From Streptomyces himastatinicus ATCC 53653 (GTDB lineage: Bacteria; Actinomycetota; Actinomycetes; Streptomycetales; Streptomycetaceae), in NCBI RefSeq assembly GCF_000158915.1, contig NZ_GG657754.1, positions 8,509,551 to 8,573,550 of the forward strand: a stretch of 64,000 nucleotides of DNA, given 5' to 3'. A program made the translations under genes and the position numbers. The notes under the pieces were generated by a model. The model did no database searches, had not been told where the DNA came from, and saw only the letters and a list, made by a program, of their open reading frames with translations. Position 1 is the stretch's first letter. Every line of letters begins with the position of its first letter. Shown here piece after piece: positions 16,002-25,181 of this stretch.

Positions 16002-18356
16002 GTGTCCGTTCTGCTGTACCGGCTGGGAAGGTTCGCCTACGGCAAACCCTGGTACGTCATCGGGGGTTGGATGGCCGTGGTGACGGCCGTGGCGGGCCTC
16101 CTCCTGGCCAACCCGGTCAAGCTCAGCAACGAGGTCCGTATCGACGGCACCCCGTCCCAGAAGGTCATCGACGAACTGGCCAAGTCCCTGCCGGAGGCGT
16201 CCGGCGGGCAGGGCATGCTGGCCTTCAGGGCGCCGGACGGTGCCCGGATCGACGACGCGAAGGTCCAGGCCGCTCTGGCCTCGGCAGTGGATGCCGTCTA
16301 CCGTCACGACCACGTCATCGACGCCCGGAAGGTCATGGCTCAGCAAGCCGCCCAGGGGAAGAACAGCCCACTGATACGGGGCCAGGCGGCGGTGGCTCAG
16401 GCTGCCGGACGGCCGTCCTCCGGCAAGGCGCCCGTCCCGTTACAGGTGGACGGCCGACCGGTGCCGGGGGTCACTGTCTCCGCCGATGGCTCGACAGCAC
16501 TGATGCAGTTCCAATTCGACGAACAGACCTACGAGCTTCCCTCCGGGACGATCGACAGCACCGTCAAGGCCGCCGAGCGTCAGGCCGCACATGGCGGCCT
16601 CGAAGTCCTGCCGTCCGCGGCGATGATGGAGATCCCCGAGATCGTCGGCATCGGAGAGATCGTGGGTGTCGTCGTCGCGGCCATCGTCCTGCTGGTCACC
16701 CTGGGGTCGGTCGTGGCGGCGGGGCTACCCCTGGTCATCGCCCTGGTCGGTGTCACGGTGGGGGTGGGGGGAGCCTTCACTCTCTCCGCCGTCTTCGAAA
16801 TCCACTCGCTCACCGCGGTCCTGGCTCTGATGCTGGGACTGGCCGTCGGTATCGACTACGCCCTGTTCATCGTCAATAGGGAACGCCGGCTGATCCTGGA
16901 GGATGGCCTGGACTCGCGCGAAGCGACCAGCCGCGCCGTCGGCACAGCCGGGAGCGCGGTCTTCTTCGCCGGCTGCACTGTCATCATCGCCTTGATGGGG
17001 CTCCTGGTCGTCAGGATCACCCTGCTCAGCACGATGGCGATCGTGGCGGCTGCCACGATCGCCCTGGCCGTCCTGCTCGCCCTGACCTTGCTGCCGGCGC
17101 TGCTGGGGCTGATCCAGGAACGCATCGCTCCCGCCCGGACCCGGAACAGGGTGCGGCAACAGAAGGCTTCCGCCGACCACGCTCGGGCAAGTCGCTGGGC
17201 AGCGCGCCTGATCCGCCACAAGTACCCGGCCCTCGCGTCCGCGCTCCTGATCCCCGTGATCCTGGCCGTGCCTGCCGCAGACATGAAGATGGGCCTGCCC
17301 TCCGGGGCCAGCTACAACACCGACACCGCGCAGCGACAGAGCTACGAGCTGGTCAGCGACGCCTACGGGCCCGGCTACAACGGCCCGCTCATGGTCGCCG
17401 TCACCTCTACCGCCAAGGGACAGCCCCTCACCCCGGCAACTCTCGCCGCAATCACCTCCGGCATCAAAGGCATCAAGGGCTCGACCTCGGTGTCCCTGGC
17501 CGGAATGAACAGCACCGGCACCACGGCCATCCTCAGCCTCATTCCCGGCAGTGGCCCGAACGACGACGCCACCAAGGACCTCGTCACCGCCATACGGGAC
17601 AAGAGCGCACAGATCGGCGAAGCGCACGGTGTCACCATCGGTATCTCCGGCTTCACCGCCCTCGCGATCGATGTCTCCGACCGGCTCGCCGACGTCCTGC
17701 CCATCTACGTGGCAACCGTGCTCGCGCTCTCCCTGATCGTCCTGCTCCTGGTTTTCCGCTCCCTGATGATCCCGGTGATGGCCACCCTCGGCTTCCTGCT
17801 TTCCATCGGCGCCACCTTCGGCCTGACCACGGCTGTCTTCCAGTGGGGCTGGTTCCAGGACCTGATCGGACTCGATGCCAGGGCCCCTGTGGTGAGCCTG
17901 CTGCCCATCATCATCACCGGCGTCCTGTACGGGCTTGCCATGGACTACCAGATGTTCCTGGTCACCTCCATGCGGGAAGCCCACGTCCACGGCGCCACTC
18001 CGCTCAACGCCACCGTCACGGGATTCGCACGTGCCAGCTCCGTCGTCGTCGCGGCGGCCACCATCATGGTCTCCGTCTTCGCCGGATTCATCTTCAACTC
18101 CCAGCCCATGATCAAACAGGCCGGCTTCGCCCTGGCCGCCGGCATCCTCATCGACGCCTTCGTCATCCGCATGACCCTCATCCCCGCCACCATGGCAATC
18201 GCGCAGCAGAAAGCCTGGTGGCTACCCGCCCGGCTGGACCGCCTACTGCCCGACCTCGACGTCGAAGGCGACAAGCTCACGCAGAAGATCCCGCTGACCC
18301 ATCCCGCGCCCCACCAACCGCACCCCACCGCGCAAAAGACCGAGACCACCGACTGA
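16002..18356 (+). CDS. MMPL-family RND exporter
   Basis: A 784-residue inner-membrane transporter. It has the two-repeat MMPL plan: TM1 (IGGWMAVVTAVAGLLLA), an extracytoplasmic loop, TM2-6 including VVVAAIVLLVTLGSVVAAG and GLAVGIDYALFIVNRE, a second loop, and TM8-12 including GVLYGLAMDYQMFLV. The paired Asp-Tyr motifs (GIDYALF, AMDYQMF) are the proton-relay residues of the family. Start GTG 16002 follows GGGAGAGAG. Members export lipids, siderophores or antibiotics. The adjacent TetR suggests inducible efflux. Confidence 0.9.
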   Translation: MSVLLYRLGRFAYGKPWYVIGGWMAVVTAVAGLLLANPVKLSNEVRIDGTPSQKVIDELAKSLPEASGGQGMLAFRAPDGARIDDAKVQAALASAVDAVYRHDHVIDARKVMAQQAAQGKNSPLIRGQAAVAQAAGRPSSGKAPVPLQVDGRPVPGVTVSADGSTALMQFQFDEQTYELPSGTIDSTVKAAERQAAHGGLEVLPSAAMMEIPEIVGIGEIVGVVVAAIVLLVTLGSVVAAGLPLVIALVGVTVGVGGAFTLSAVFEIHSLTAVLALMLGLAVGIDYALFIVNRERRLILEDGLDSREATSRAVGTAGSAVFFAGCTVIIALMGLLVVRITLLSTMAIVAAATIALAVLLALTLLPALLGLIQERIAPARTRNRVRQQKASADHARASRWAARLIRHKYPALASALLIPVILAVPAADMKMGLPSGASYNTDTAQRQSYELVSDAYGPGYNGPLMVAVTSTAKGQPLTPATLAAITSGIKGIKGSTSVSLAGMNSTGTTAILSLIPGSGPNDDATKDLVTAIRDKSAQIGEAHGVTIGISGFTALAIDVSDRLADVLPIYVATVLALSLIVLLLVFRSLMIPVMATLGFLLSIGATFGLTTAVFQWGWFQDLIGLDARAPVVSLLPIIITGVLYGLAMDYQMFLVTSMREAHVHGATPLNATVTGFARASSVVVAAATIMVSVFAGFIFNSQPMIKQAGFALAAGILIDAFVIRMTLIPATMAIAQQKAWWLPARLDRLLPDLDVEGDKLTQKIPLTHPAPHQPHPTAQKTETTD

Positions 18357-18590
18357 CCTAACAGAGGAGGGTTCAACGCATAGCCTTTCCTCACGCACCC
18401 AATCGGTCATCCACGGGATGTTTCTGCAGACCCTGAGTTGTACGTCGGGCCGGTCGGCCTGGTCGTCAAGAGCCGCTCGTGGAGGGTGGTTAGATACGGG
18501 CAGACATGTGCGAAACGTCTTGACTCTCCTGGGACCAGTTTGGGACCACGCGATGTGCGCGCACCTGAACAACACCCCCGTGGATACTGA
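18357..18590. other. Intergenic before att-like repeat
   Basis: No gene is supported. The sequence TGGGACCAGTTTGGGACCA at about 18529 resembles the recombination-arm sequence often seen next to tRNA attachment sites of actinomycete elements; this is an inference only. Confidence 0.4.
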
Positions 18591-18629
18591 GGGTCAAGGG
18601 GGCGCAGGTTCAAATCCTGTCGTCCCGAC
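18591..18629 (+). repeat. att-like direct repeat (tRNA-Pro 3' part), copy 1
   Basis: Thirty-nine bases, from GGGTCAAGGGG to the T-arm/acceptor run TTCAAATCCTGTCGTCCCGA and C, match the 3' part of a tRNA-Pro gene. They recur at 55164-55202 with a single mismatch, in the same orientation. The anticodon arm and 5' half are missing. This is what an attachment site left by a tRNA-Pro-specific integrative element looks like (pSAM2 is a known element using tRNA-Pro). No complete tRNA gene is present. Confidence 0.75.
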
Positions 18630-18646
18630 GATGTTATTGCAGGTCG

Positions 18647-18682
18647 AAGGCCGTTTCCTCCGGAAGGCGGGGGCGGCCTTTT
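18647..18682 (+). terminator. Terminator-like hairpin after tRNA fragment
   Basis: AAGGCCG ... CGGCCTTTT, a 7-bp stem with a T-run. A related hairpin follows the second repeat (55222-55252), so homology between the two sites extends beyond the core and includes the tRNA terminator. Confidence 0.6.
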
Positions 18683-19216
18683 CGGTTGGTGGTCATTGGG
18701 TGGTCGCAGATCGGGTCCGTGCGCTTCTGATGGTGAGGCCAGTGGGTCCGGCCGTACCGTCAGTGACGGCCAGGCCGCCCGGGGCATGTTGACCCTGCCG
18801 CCTCAGTAGCGTTCGGCTTTCGCGCCGCAAGATGCTCTGGCCGCCCGCAGTATCAAGTGCTCCGGAGGCACAGTCAGCGTCATCGCCGGCGAACTCGGCC
18901 GGTCCATCGACCGTACGGCGACCGAAGCCGCCACCCGGGCGCGGCAAGCCGACCTCGCTGATCGCCGCTCAGTTGCGGCTTCGTTGGCGCGTACAGGAAC
19001 TGCTAGAAACAGGCCAGATCTTGGCTTATCTATGCCGTAACCTCGGGTAAACGTCACAAGAGTCATATCTGATCTGTGACTTACAGCCGGATCACACCAA
19101 TTTGCGGCCCTTGCCTGTCGGTGGTCGCCGTACAAAGGTTCCCGACGTAATAGTTCGAACATTCGATCTATCAGCCCACTCCGTGACTTGGAGTAGGTAG
19201 AGGGGGACATTTCAGG
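18683..19216. other. Intergenic, upstream of toxin-like gene
   Basis: No convincing gene. Around 18860-19050 the plus strand could encode a decayed HTH-like run (VIAGELGRS), perhaps an IS30-type relic, but support is weak. The last ~150 bp are less GC-rich and probably hold the promoter of the 19217 gene. Confidence 0.35.
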
Positions 19217-22200
19217 TTGTCTGGGTTATCCAGAACAAGACGCAGACTGTCCATGGCTTTAGGCACGATTCTGCTGACCACCAGCGGCGTGGCCGTAGTG
19301 ATCGTCCCGGCGGCAGATGCCACCCCGTCGGTGACTGGCAAGGCACCTGGCCATGCTCCGGAGCCGAGCGAGGCCGATGTCCGAGAAGTCGACTTCGCAT
19401 GGGCGGCCAAGCACAGCAAAGGTGGCATCCCCTGGGCGCTGACCCGGGCGAAGAGTACGGGGAAGAAGACGCTCGTCCCTGACGAGACCACGGCGACGTC
19501 CGTCACCTACGCGCACGCCGACGGCACGCTCACCTCCGAGCTCACCTCCGGCCCGGCCCGCATGCAGCAAGACGGCCGGTGGGTGGACGTGGACGCCAGG
19601 CTGACAACGGCCGCGGACGGCGGCGTGAAGGCGAAAGCACACCCGAACGGGCTGGAGCTCAGCGGCGGGGGCGGCACGCCCGCGAAGTCGTTGAAGGCCG
19701 CCGAGGAGGCCACGGCCCGCGATCTGGTCACCCTCGGGGAGGGCAACGAGCAGGTCATCCTGCAGTGGAAGGGCGGCCTGCCCAAGCCCGACCTGGACGG
19801 CACCCGCGCCACCTACAGGGACGCGCTGCCCGGCGCCGATGTCATCGTCGAGGCCACCCGCACCGGCTTCGAGCAGTACGTGAAGCTGGACCAGCGCCCC
19901 GCCGGTACCTACAGCTACACGATGCCGCTGAAAGCCAAGGGTCTGAAAGCCGCTGCGCGGAAGGACGGCTCCGTTCTCTTCACCGACGCGAAGACGGGCG
20001 CCGAGCGGGCCGTGATGCCCGCTCCGGTGATGTGGGACGCGGCCGTGGACAAGACGTCGGGCAAGCACGAGAACCGGCACCCGGTGGACATGAAGGTGGT
20101 CGACAAGGGCAACGGCGACGTCGATCTCGTCGTCACCCCCGACAGGGCGTGGCTGGCCGACCCGGCCACCCGGTATCCGGTCACCGTCGACCCCTCGACG
20201 GCGAACCTGACGAACGTCTTCGATACCTACGTCCAGCAGGGCGAGGCCGGGGATCTGTCCACCGACGTCGAGCTGGACTTCGGCAACCCCGGCACGACCA
20301 ACAGCGATGGCACGCCACGCACCGCCAGGTCGTTCATCACCTGGAACACCGCGGCGTTCAAGGACGCGCTCGTCACGAAAGCGGACGTCAGCCTGTGGAA
20401 CTTCCACTCCGGCAACGATGATTGCAAGGCGTATGAGTGGACCATCTGGGACACCACCGCCTCCTCCACCGCCTCGCGGTGGACGAAGCAGCCGACATGG
20501 CAGCAGCAGTACCATTCGTCCACCCAGACCAAGGGCAACCCTGCCTGCACTGCCGCCCCGGATGGCTGGATCAGCGCGGACGTCACCACGCTCGTGCAGA
20601 GCTGGGCCTCTGCCCAGGACGGCAAGGGCCACATGGGTCTGCGTGCCACCACGGACGACATCAAGGCGTGGAAGCGCGTCAACTCCGCGAATGCCACGTC
20701 GAATCCGCCGAAGCTGACCGTCACCTGGAACTACCGCCCCGGAGATGGCACCGCGCAGCAGGCCGGCGCGCCGTTCAAGTCCTACGCCGGGGTATGGGCC
20801 GTGAACACCACCACTCCCACGCTGCGGGACAAGTTCTCGGATGCCGACGGCGACACTGTCAACGGCACCTTCCAGGTCTATGACGCGGCGACGAACAAGC
20901 CCATCACCACCCCGGCCGGAGAGGGCCTGATCGTCTCCGAGTTCGTCAAGCCCGGCGAGTGGGCAAGCGTGAAGGTGCCAGCCGGGCAACTGGTCGACGG
21001 CAAGACTTACAAGTTCCGCACGAACGCCTACGACGGCACCCACTACAACCTGAACTTCTCGCCGTGGCGGGAGTTCGTCGTGGACACCACCGCCCCCGGT
21101 GTGCCGAAGAGCGTCGCGTCGGAAACGTACCCCGAGAACCTGCCGGGCGGCGCCGTGGGCGAACAGGGCCGGTTCGATGTGGATACCGGCGTCGATGACG
21201 CCCGCGACGTGGAGTACCGGATCGGGCCAGCCGACACCGACGACGACGGAAACAGCGGTAACACCAGTGCTGATGGGTGGCAGCGCGCCCCGACGACCAA
21301 CAACGGCTTCGCCGCCAAGGCATCGTTCTACGCCGCCCCTGCCCAGGACGGCAACCTTCAGGCGGAGGTCCGGTCAGTGGACCGGGCCGACAACACGGGC
21401 GCGACGCGCGTCTACGGGTTCGCCTCGCCGAGGCGCACCGACACGGGCCGCGCCAAGAAGATCGACATCAACCTTCCCACGCCGAACATCGGCGCGACCG
21501 CGCCGGGGTATCACGATGAGCCACAGCCCGCGTGGGATTGGGCGACCGTACAGCGTGACGGCACGGTCAGGGACGGCAAGCCGAAGGTGTACCGCAGCAC
21601 CGGTCCGAAGAGCAGTTCAACGGTGACATTGACGCCGCTGGCGGAGATGAAGCGCAGCCCGGCGGAAGCGAAGGCGGCGCGGCGGCAGGTGCGACTGCCC
21701 GAATACCCGGACCCGATCATCAAGGGGGCGTGGTGTGACCCGACGCTGGTGAACATCGAGATGCAGATGACGCGGACCGAGGCGTGTCTGCCGATGCAGG
21801 TGAGCTTTGAGGTCACGGACAAGACGTCCCAGCCGCCGAAGGTGTACCAGCAGATGTTCGACGTGCTGTACATGGTGAAGACCGACCCGGAAGGTAACAA
21901 GATAAGGACGTGGATGCAGATCGACCCGAAGGATTGGTCGATCCCTGCTCCCAAGCTGCCGTTTCCCGGCGGAGCCAACGGGATGATTCTGCTCGATGTC
22001 CAGTCGTGGTGCCAATCCGATGGCTGCAACAAGCAGGCCCAGGACTGGGACTTCTACGGTGGGCGGTCCCGGTGGAGCGGCAACCAAGACCAGCACATCA
22101 TCACCGGAGTCGCCGACTTCGAGTGGAACGGCAACGTCAACAACTCCTCTGGGAGCAAGGACAAGGACCTGTCCAAGGAGCTTCCACTGCGGTGGTGGAT

Positions 22201-22975
22201 GGACTGGGATACGACCATTCCAGGTATCCCTGATTCGACTGGTCAGGACGAGGGGCCGTCATTGCCGGTGATGGCCCGCTGCGACAAGGTGATCTCCGGC
22301 AAGGACCCGGGGTGTGTCCTCCCGTCGTACAAGCCGGGGTACACCATCAACTCCGAGGCGTTCCCGGGCGCGGCGGCACACATCTGGCTGATCCAGAACA
22401 AGCACGCGAAGAAGCTGGGCAAATCCCCGCTGACGCCGCTGCACTATCTGCCGTCCAAGGCGCGCAACGCCCCCGGCCAGGAGCCGGAGAACAAGCTGGA
22501 CAACGGCAAGCCGGGTAACCGTAAGGCGGTGTGCGGGCGCGCGTTCCGCAAGCACAATGACACCGCCACGATTGCGACCCCCAACGGTAGGCCCGATCCG
22601 ATCTCGTGTGACGAGTTCCCGTTCGCGGCGACGTATGAGTCTCCCGGATTCCCCGCCGCCAACGGCGGCCTGAACCCGGCCAAGAACATTGACTACGCGG
22701 GTCTGGAGTGCGTGCAGACGGTAGTGGCGAAGGGTGACGGAACTCGCGAGCACCTGTACAACGACACCACCTACGACGACCCCAAGTGGCCGGCGCTGTG
22801 CGGCCGGTCGTCGATGTCGAACTACATCAACACACAGTCGATGCAGCCATTCGGCGTAAGCTTCGCCAAGCAGTTCCGGCTCCTGGACTACGACGAGTAC
22901 TGGGTCGACCCGGCCAACCCCCGGTTCGCGGACTGCGACCCGTCCAAGGCTGAGGTCAAGTGCAAGATGAACTGA
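19217..22975 (+). CDS. Secreted polymorphic-toxin-like protein with NucA/NucB-type C terminus
   Basis: 1252 residues. A Sec-type signal peptide occupies residues ~1-37 (RTRRR, hydrophobic core, ADA). Residues ~60-330 match the N-terminal region shared by Streptomyces RHS/DNRLRE proteins. Residues ~334-510 look like a DNRLRE domain (FDTYVQQGE, VTTLVQSWASAQDG, PKLTVTWNY). An Ig-like/linker region follows. The C-terminal ~150 residues contain SCDEFPFAATYES (~1129-1141), the hallmark of NucA/NucB deoxyribonucleases, plus conserved Cys. Start is TTG 19217 with GAGGGGGA upstream; ATG 19253 would shorten the signal peptide. A SUKH-family gene follows, so the product is inferred to be an exported DNA-cleaving toxin or a secreted nuclease. 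Confidence 0.75.
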   Translation: MSGLSRTRRRLSMALGTILLTTSGVAVVIVPAADATPSVTGKAPGHAPEPSEADVREVDFAWAAKHSKGGIPWALTRAKSTGKKTLVPDETTATSVTYAHADGTLTSELTSGPARMQQDGRWVDVDARLTTAADGGVKAKAHPNGLELSGGGGTPAKSLKAAEEATARDLVTLGEGNEQVILQWKGGLPKPDLDGTRATYRDALPGADVIVEATRTGFEQYVKLDQRPAGTYSYTMPLKAKGLKAAARKDGSVLFTDAKTGAERAVMPAPVMWDAAVDKTSGKHENRHPVDMKVVDKGNGDVDLVVTPDRAWLADPATRYPVTVDPSTANLTNVFDTYVQQGEAGDLSTDVELDFGNPGTTNSDGTPRTARSFITWNTAAFKDALVTKADVSLWNFHSGNDDCKAYEWTIWDTTASSTASRWTKQPTWQQQYHSSTQTKGNPACTAAPDGWISADVTTLVQSWASAQDGKGHMGLRATTDDIKAWKRVNSANATSNPPKLTVTWNYRPGDGTAQQAGAPFKSYAGVWAVNTTTPTLRDKFSDADGDTVNGTFQVYDAATNKPITTPAGEGLIVSEFVKPGEWASVKVPAGQLVDGKTYKFRTNAYDGTHYNLNFSPWREFVVDTTAPGVPKSVASETYPENLPGGAVGEQGRFDVDTGVDDARDVEYRIGPADTDDDGNSGNTSADGWQRAPTTNNGFAAKASFYAAPAQDGNLQAEVRSVDRADNTGATRVYGFASPRRTDTGRAKKIDINLPTPNIGATAPGYHDEPQPAWDWATVQRDGTVRDGKPKVYRSTGPKSSSTVTLTPLAEMKRSPAEAKAARRQVRLPEYPDPIIKGAWCDPTLVNIEMQMTRTEACLPMQVSFEVTDKTSQPPKVYQQMFDVLYMVKTDPEGNKIRTWMQIDPKDWSIPAPKLPFPGGANGMILLDVQSWCQSDGCNKQAQDWDFYGGRSRWSGNQDQHIITGVADFEWNGNVNNSSGSKDKDLSKELPLRWWMDWDTTIPGIPDSTGQDEGPSLPVMARCDKVISGKDPGCVLPSYKPGYTINSEAFPGAAAHIWLIQNKHAKKLGKSPLTPLHYLPSKARNAPGQEPENKLDNGKPGNRKAVCGRAFRKHNDTATIATPNGRPDPISCDEFPFAATYESPGFPAANGGLNPAKNIDYAGLECVQTVVAKGDGTREHLYNDTTYDDPKWPALCGRSSMSNYINTQSMQPFGVSFAKQFRLLDYDEYWVDPANPRFADCDPSKAEVKCKMN

Positions 22976-23030
22976 CTGGCCGCTGAGCTGTGAAGGTTCT
23001 GATGGCCTGGCTTGTGTAGTCCGGCATGCG

Positions 23031-23070
23031 GGGGCACGACTACCCGGTGGACATCGGGTAGTCGTGCCCC
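23031..23070 (+). promoter_or_regulatory. Perfect 16-bp hairpin between toxin and immunity genes
   Basis: GGGGCACGACTACCCG and its exact complement enclose an 8-base loop and are followed by the pyrimidine-rich TCTTCCCTCTCG. It ends only 33 bp before the immunity start. It looks like a terminator for the toxin mRNA, yet there is no room for a promoter after it. Confidence 0.75.
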
Positions 23071-23103
23071 TCTTCCCTCTCGTCTACGCCAATGGAGGAC
23101 ACC

Positions 23104-23730
23104 ATGAGTGACGTTCTGCCCGCCTGGACCGCCATCGCTGACTGGCTGGCGGTGCACGCGCCTGCCTCGCACGCCACCTTACGGCCGGGCGCTGCCGTGG
23201 CAGACGTTCGATCCGCAGAGAACGAGTTGGGCATGGGTCTGCCCGCCGACTTGGTGACGCTGCTGTTGGTGTGCAACGGAACGGTCGACGCCTCAGCCCT
23301 TGACCGCGACCCTGACGAGTACGATCCGGGCTTGTTTCTCGCCCAGCACCATCTGCTGCCGCTTGAAGAGATCGCGCAAGTCCGGGGTGGCGAAGGAAAC
23401 ACCGATCAGTTCTGGGGTTTCTGGGTTCCTTTCGCCGTCACCGACTACTCCCTCTCCCCGTGGGGCGGCCTGGCAATCGACGCCGAAGGCCGCCTCGCCA
23501 CATTCAGCCAGGACAGCGGTGAGCCGTCGTCGGCACCGCTCACCACCCCCGGGTACGGATGCCTCAGCGATTTCCTGGACTCCGTGGCTGAAGCCTTAAC
23601 CCAGGGCACCGGCCCGTTGATGGCCGAGGCCACACCCGGCATCCACCGGGGCGCGCTCGTATGGGGGCCGTTGCCAGGTGACGGCGCTCCGTGGACGCCG
23701 GCGCACCCGGAGCACGGCTCCATAGCCTGA
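23104..23730 (+). CDS. SMI1/KNR4 (SUKH) family immunity-like protein
   Basis: A 208-residue cytoplasmic protein. SUKH features: VADVRSAENELGMGLPADLVTLLLVCNG (the helix-strand opening, residues ~36-63), LLPLEEIAQVRGGEG, and the W-rich strand FWGFWVPFAVTDYSLSPWGGLAIDAEGRL. SUKH proteins neutralise nuclease toxins in polymorphic toxin systems. ATG 23104 is preferred over ATG 23092 because GGAGGA lies at the right distance before it. Its position after the nuclease-like gene makes it the cognate immunity candidate. Confidence 0.85.
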   Translation: MSDVLPAWTAIADWLAVHAPASHATLRPGAAVADVRSAENELGMGLPADLVTLLLVCNGTVDASALDRDPDEYDPGLFLAQHHLLPLEEIAQVRGGEGNTDQFWGFWVPFAVTDYSLSPWGGLAIDAEGRLATFSQDSGEPSSAPLTTPGYGCLSDFLDSVAEALTQGTGPLMAEATPGIHRGALVWGPLPGDGAPWTPAHPEHGSIA

Positions 23731-23754
23731 AGGACGGCTTTCAGACTGCCGGCG

Positions 23755-23966
23755 ATGGAGGAGAAGTGCAGGTCGGAGAGTCCGGGACAGCCGCTCTTCC
23801 ATCCCAAAGACGTCGAGCTGCTCGTGCTAGGCCACGAGAGTGCTGTGCTGCGCCGCAGCGCCCCGAGACCACTGGTGGACTGGGCCGATCGCGAAATCTT
23901 ACGGGGTTGGAATATTACGGGGAGCAGTCGGTGGTGGTTTGATGCAGCTCGATGCCCGCGCCGAGG
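23755..23966 (+). pseudogene. Transposase N-terminal fragment
   Basis: Encodes FHPKDVELLVLGHESAVLRR and PLVDWADREIL, the N-terminal motif of integrase-core transposases (compare EILALRHEVAVLRR of copy B). It is cut by IS copy C at 23967 and has no catalytic core. Confidence 0.6.
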
Positions 23967-25181
23967 CCTGAAGGGTGTCTTTATTGGCGTACGGTGGTTG
24001 ACTTGGGGCTTTGCGATCGTCCAAGTATGGGCATGATCAGTGATCGTGGGTCTGCGACTGCTCTACTTGATCTTCTGCCGACTCTTGGGCTGCCTCCTCC
24101 TGGTGGGCCGATCGACCGCCGCGAACAACGCCGAGATCCTCGCGCTTCGCCATGAGGTCGCCGTGCTTCGTCGGCAGATCGAGAGCCCGCGGCTGTCATG
24201 GGCCGATCGTGCCGTGCTCTCCGCTCTCGCCCGCCAGCTGCCACCCGTCTTACGCCGTCATCGGCTGGTCACCCCGGGCACCCTGCTGAACTGGCACCGC
24301 CGTCTGGTGCGCTGGAAGTGGCGCCAACCCCCAACCGGCCCCGGCCGGCCACCGCTGTCGGAAGAAACTGCGGCGCTCATCCAGCGCCTGGCGCGAGAGA
24401 GCCCGACCTGGGGGTACGTCAGAATCCAGGGTGAGCTCCGACGGCTCGGCCATAGGGTTGCCGCCGCCACGATCCGACGTGTCCTGCGCCGCTCTGGTCT
24501 ACCGCCCGCACCGCAGCGCGCGTCCCAGCAGACCTGGCGCTCGTTCCTCCGAGCCCAGGCCCACACGCTGCTGGCTTGCGACTTCATGCACGTAGAGACC
24601 GTCTTCCTCAAACGTCTCTACGTCTTCTTCGTCATGGAGATTGCCACCCGGCGCGTTCACGTCCTGGGCGTCACCGCCCACCCGACCGGCGCATGGGTCA
24701 CGCAACTCGCCCGCAACCTGCTCATGGACCTCGAGGGCAGAGCCGGGCGCTTCCGGTTCTTCATCCGGGACCGGGACAGCAAGTTCACCACCGCCTTCGA
24801 CGCTGTCTTCGCAGGCAATGGCACTGCCGTCATCCCGACTCCGCCGCAAAGCCCACGGTCCAACGCGTTCGCCGAACGATGGATACGCACAGCCCGCGCC
24901 GCATGCACCGACAGATTCCTCATCACCGGCGAACGACACCTGAGTACGGTCCTCACCAGGTACACCGAGCACTACAACTCCGGACGAGCTCACCGCAGCC
25001 TCGACCTACGTGCCCCAGACGACGACCCGAACATCATCCCCCTGCCCGCCGCCACGGTCAGGCGCACGCAGATACTCGGCGGACTGCTCAACGAGTACCA
25101 CACCACGCCACCCCGACCACCTCACCATCCCCAGGAAACGCCCAGCTCAGCAGCCTGATCGGAATATTGACACCCTTCAGG
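23967..25181 (+). mobile_element. Intact IS copy C (integrase-core family a)
   Basis: 1215 bp, bounded by CCTGAAGGGTGTC and GACACCCTTCAGG. Same length and orientation as copy B. It splits a transposase relic on the left and a nucleotidyltransferase gene on the right. Confidence 0.9.
24040..25158 (+). CDS. DDE integrase-core transposase
   Basis: A 372-residue transposase almost identical to the one at 3483-4613. The catalytic residues are intact (LLACDFMHVE, FFIRDRDSKF, NAFAERWIRT). The C terminus is shorter because the end of the frame differs by a few bases (AAGGAAACGCCC rather than AGGAGGCGCCC). Start GTG 24040. Probably active. Confidence 0.9.
   Translation: MIVGLRLLYLIFCRLLGCLLLVGRSTAANNAEILALRHEVAVLRRQIESPRLSWADRAVLSALARQLPPVLRRHRLVTPGTLLNWHRRLVRWKWRQPPTGPGRPPLSEETAALIQRLARESPTWGYVRIQGELRRLGHRVAAATIRRVLRRSGLPPAPQRASQQTWRSFLRAQAHTLLACDFMHVETVFLKRLYVFFVMEIATRRVHVLGVTAHPTGAWVTQLARNLLMDLEGRAGRFRFFIRDRDSKFTTAFDAVFAGNGTAVIPTPPQSPRSNAFAERWIRTARAACTDRFLITGERHLSTVLTRYTEHYNSGRAHRSLDLRAPDDDPNIIPLPAATVRRTQILGGLLNEYHTTPPRPPHHPQETPSSAA

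Noticed and set aside
16725..17990. 421-codon minus-strand frame
   Set aside because: Antisense shadow of the MMPL gene, Gly/Asp-rich and without start signals.
18591..18629. Complete tRNA-Pro gene
   Set aside because: Only the 3' part is present; no acceptor 5' strand, D-arm or intact anticodon stem precedes it. The same holds at 55164.
18407..18787. Minus-strand frame with GRQDLNLRPLDPQ
   Set aside because: This peptide is the translation of the reverse complement of a tRNA-Pro 3' end. The frame has no ribosome site and is an artefact. The same applies to the frame at 55001-55309.
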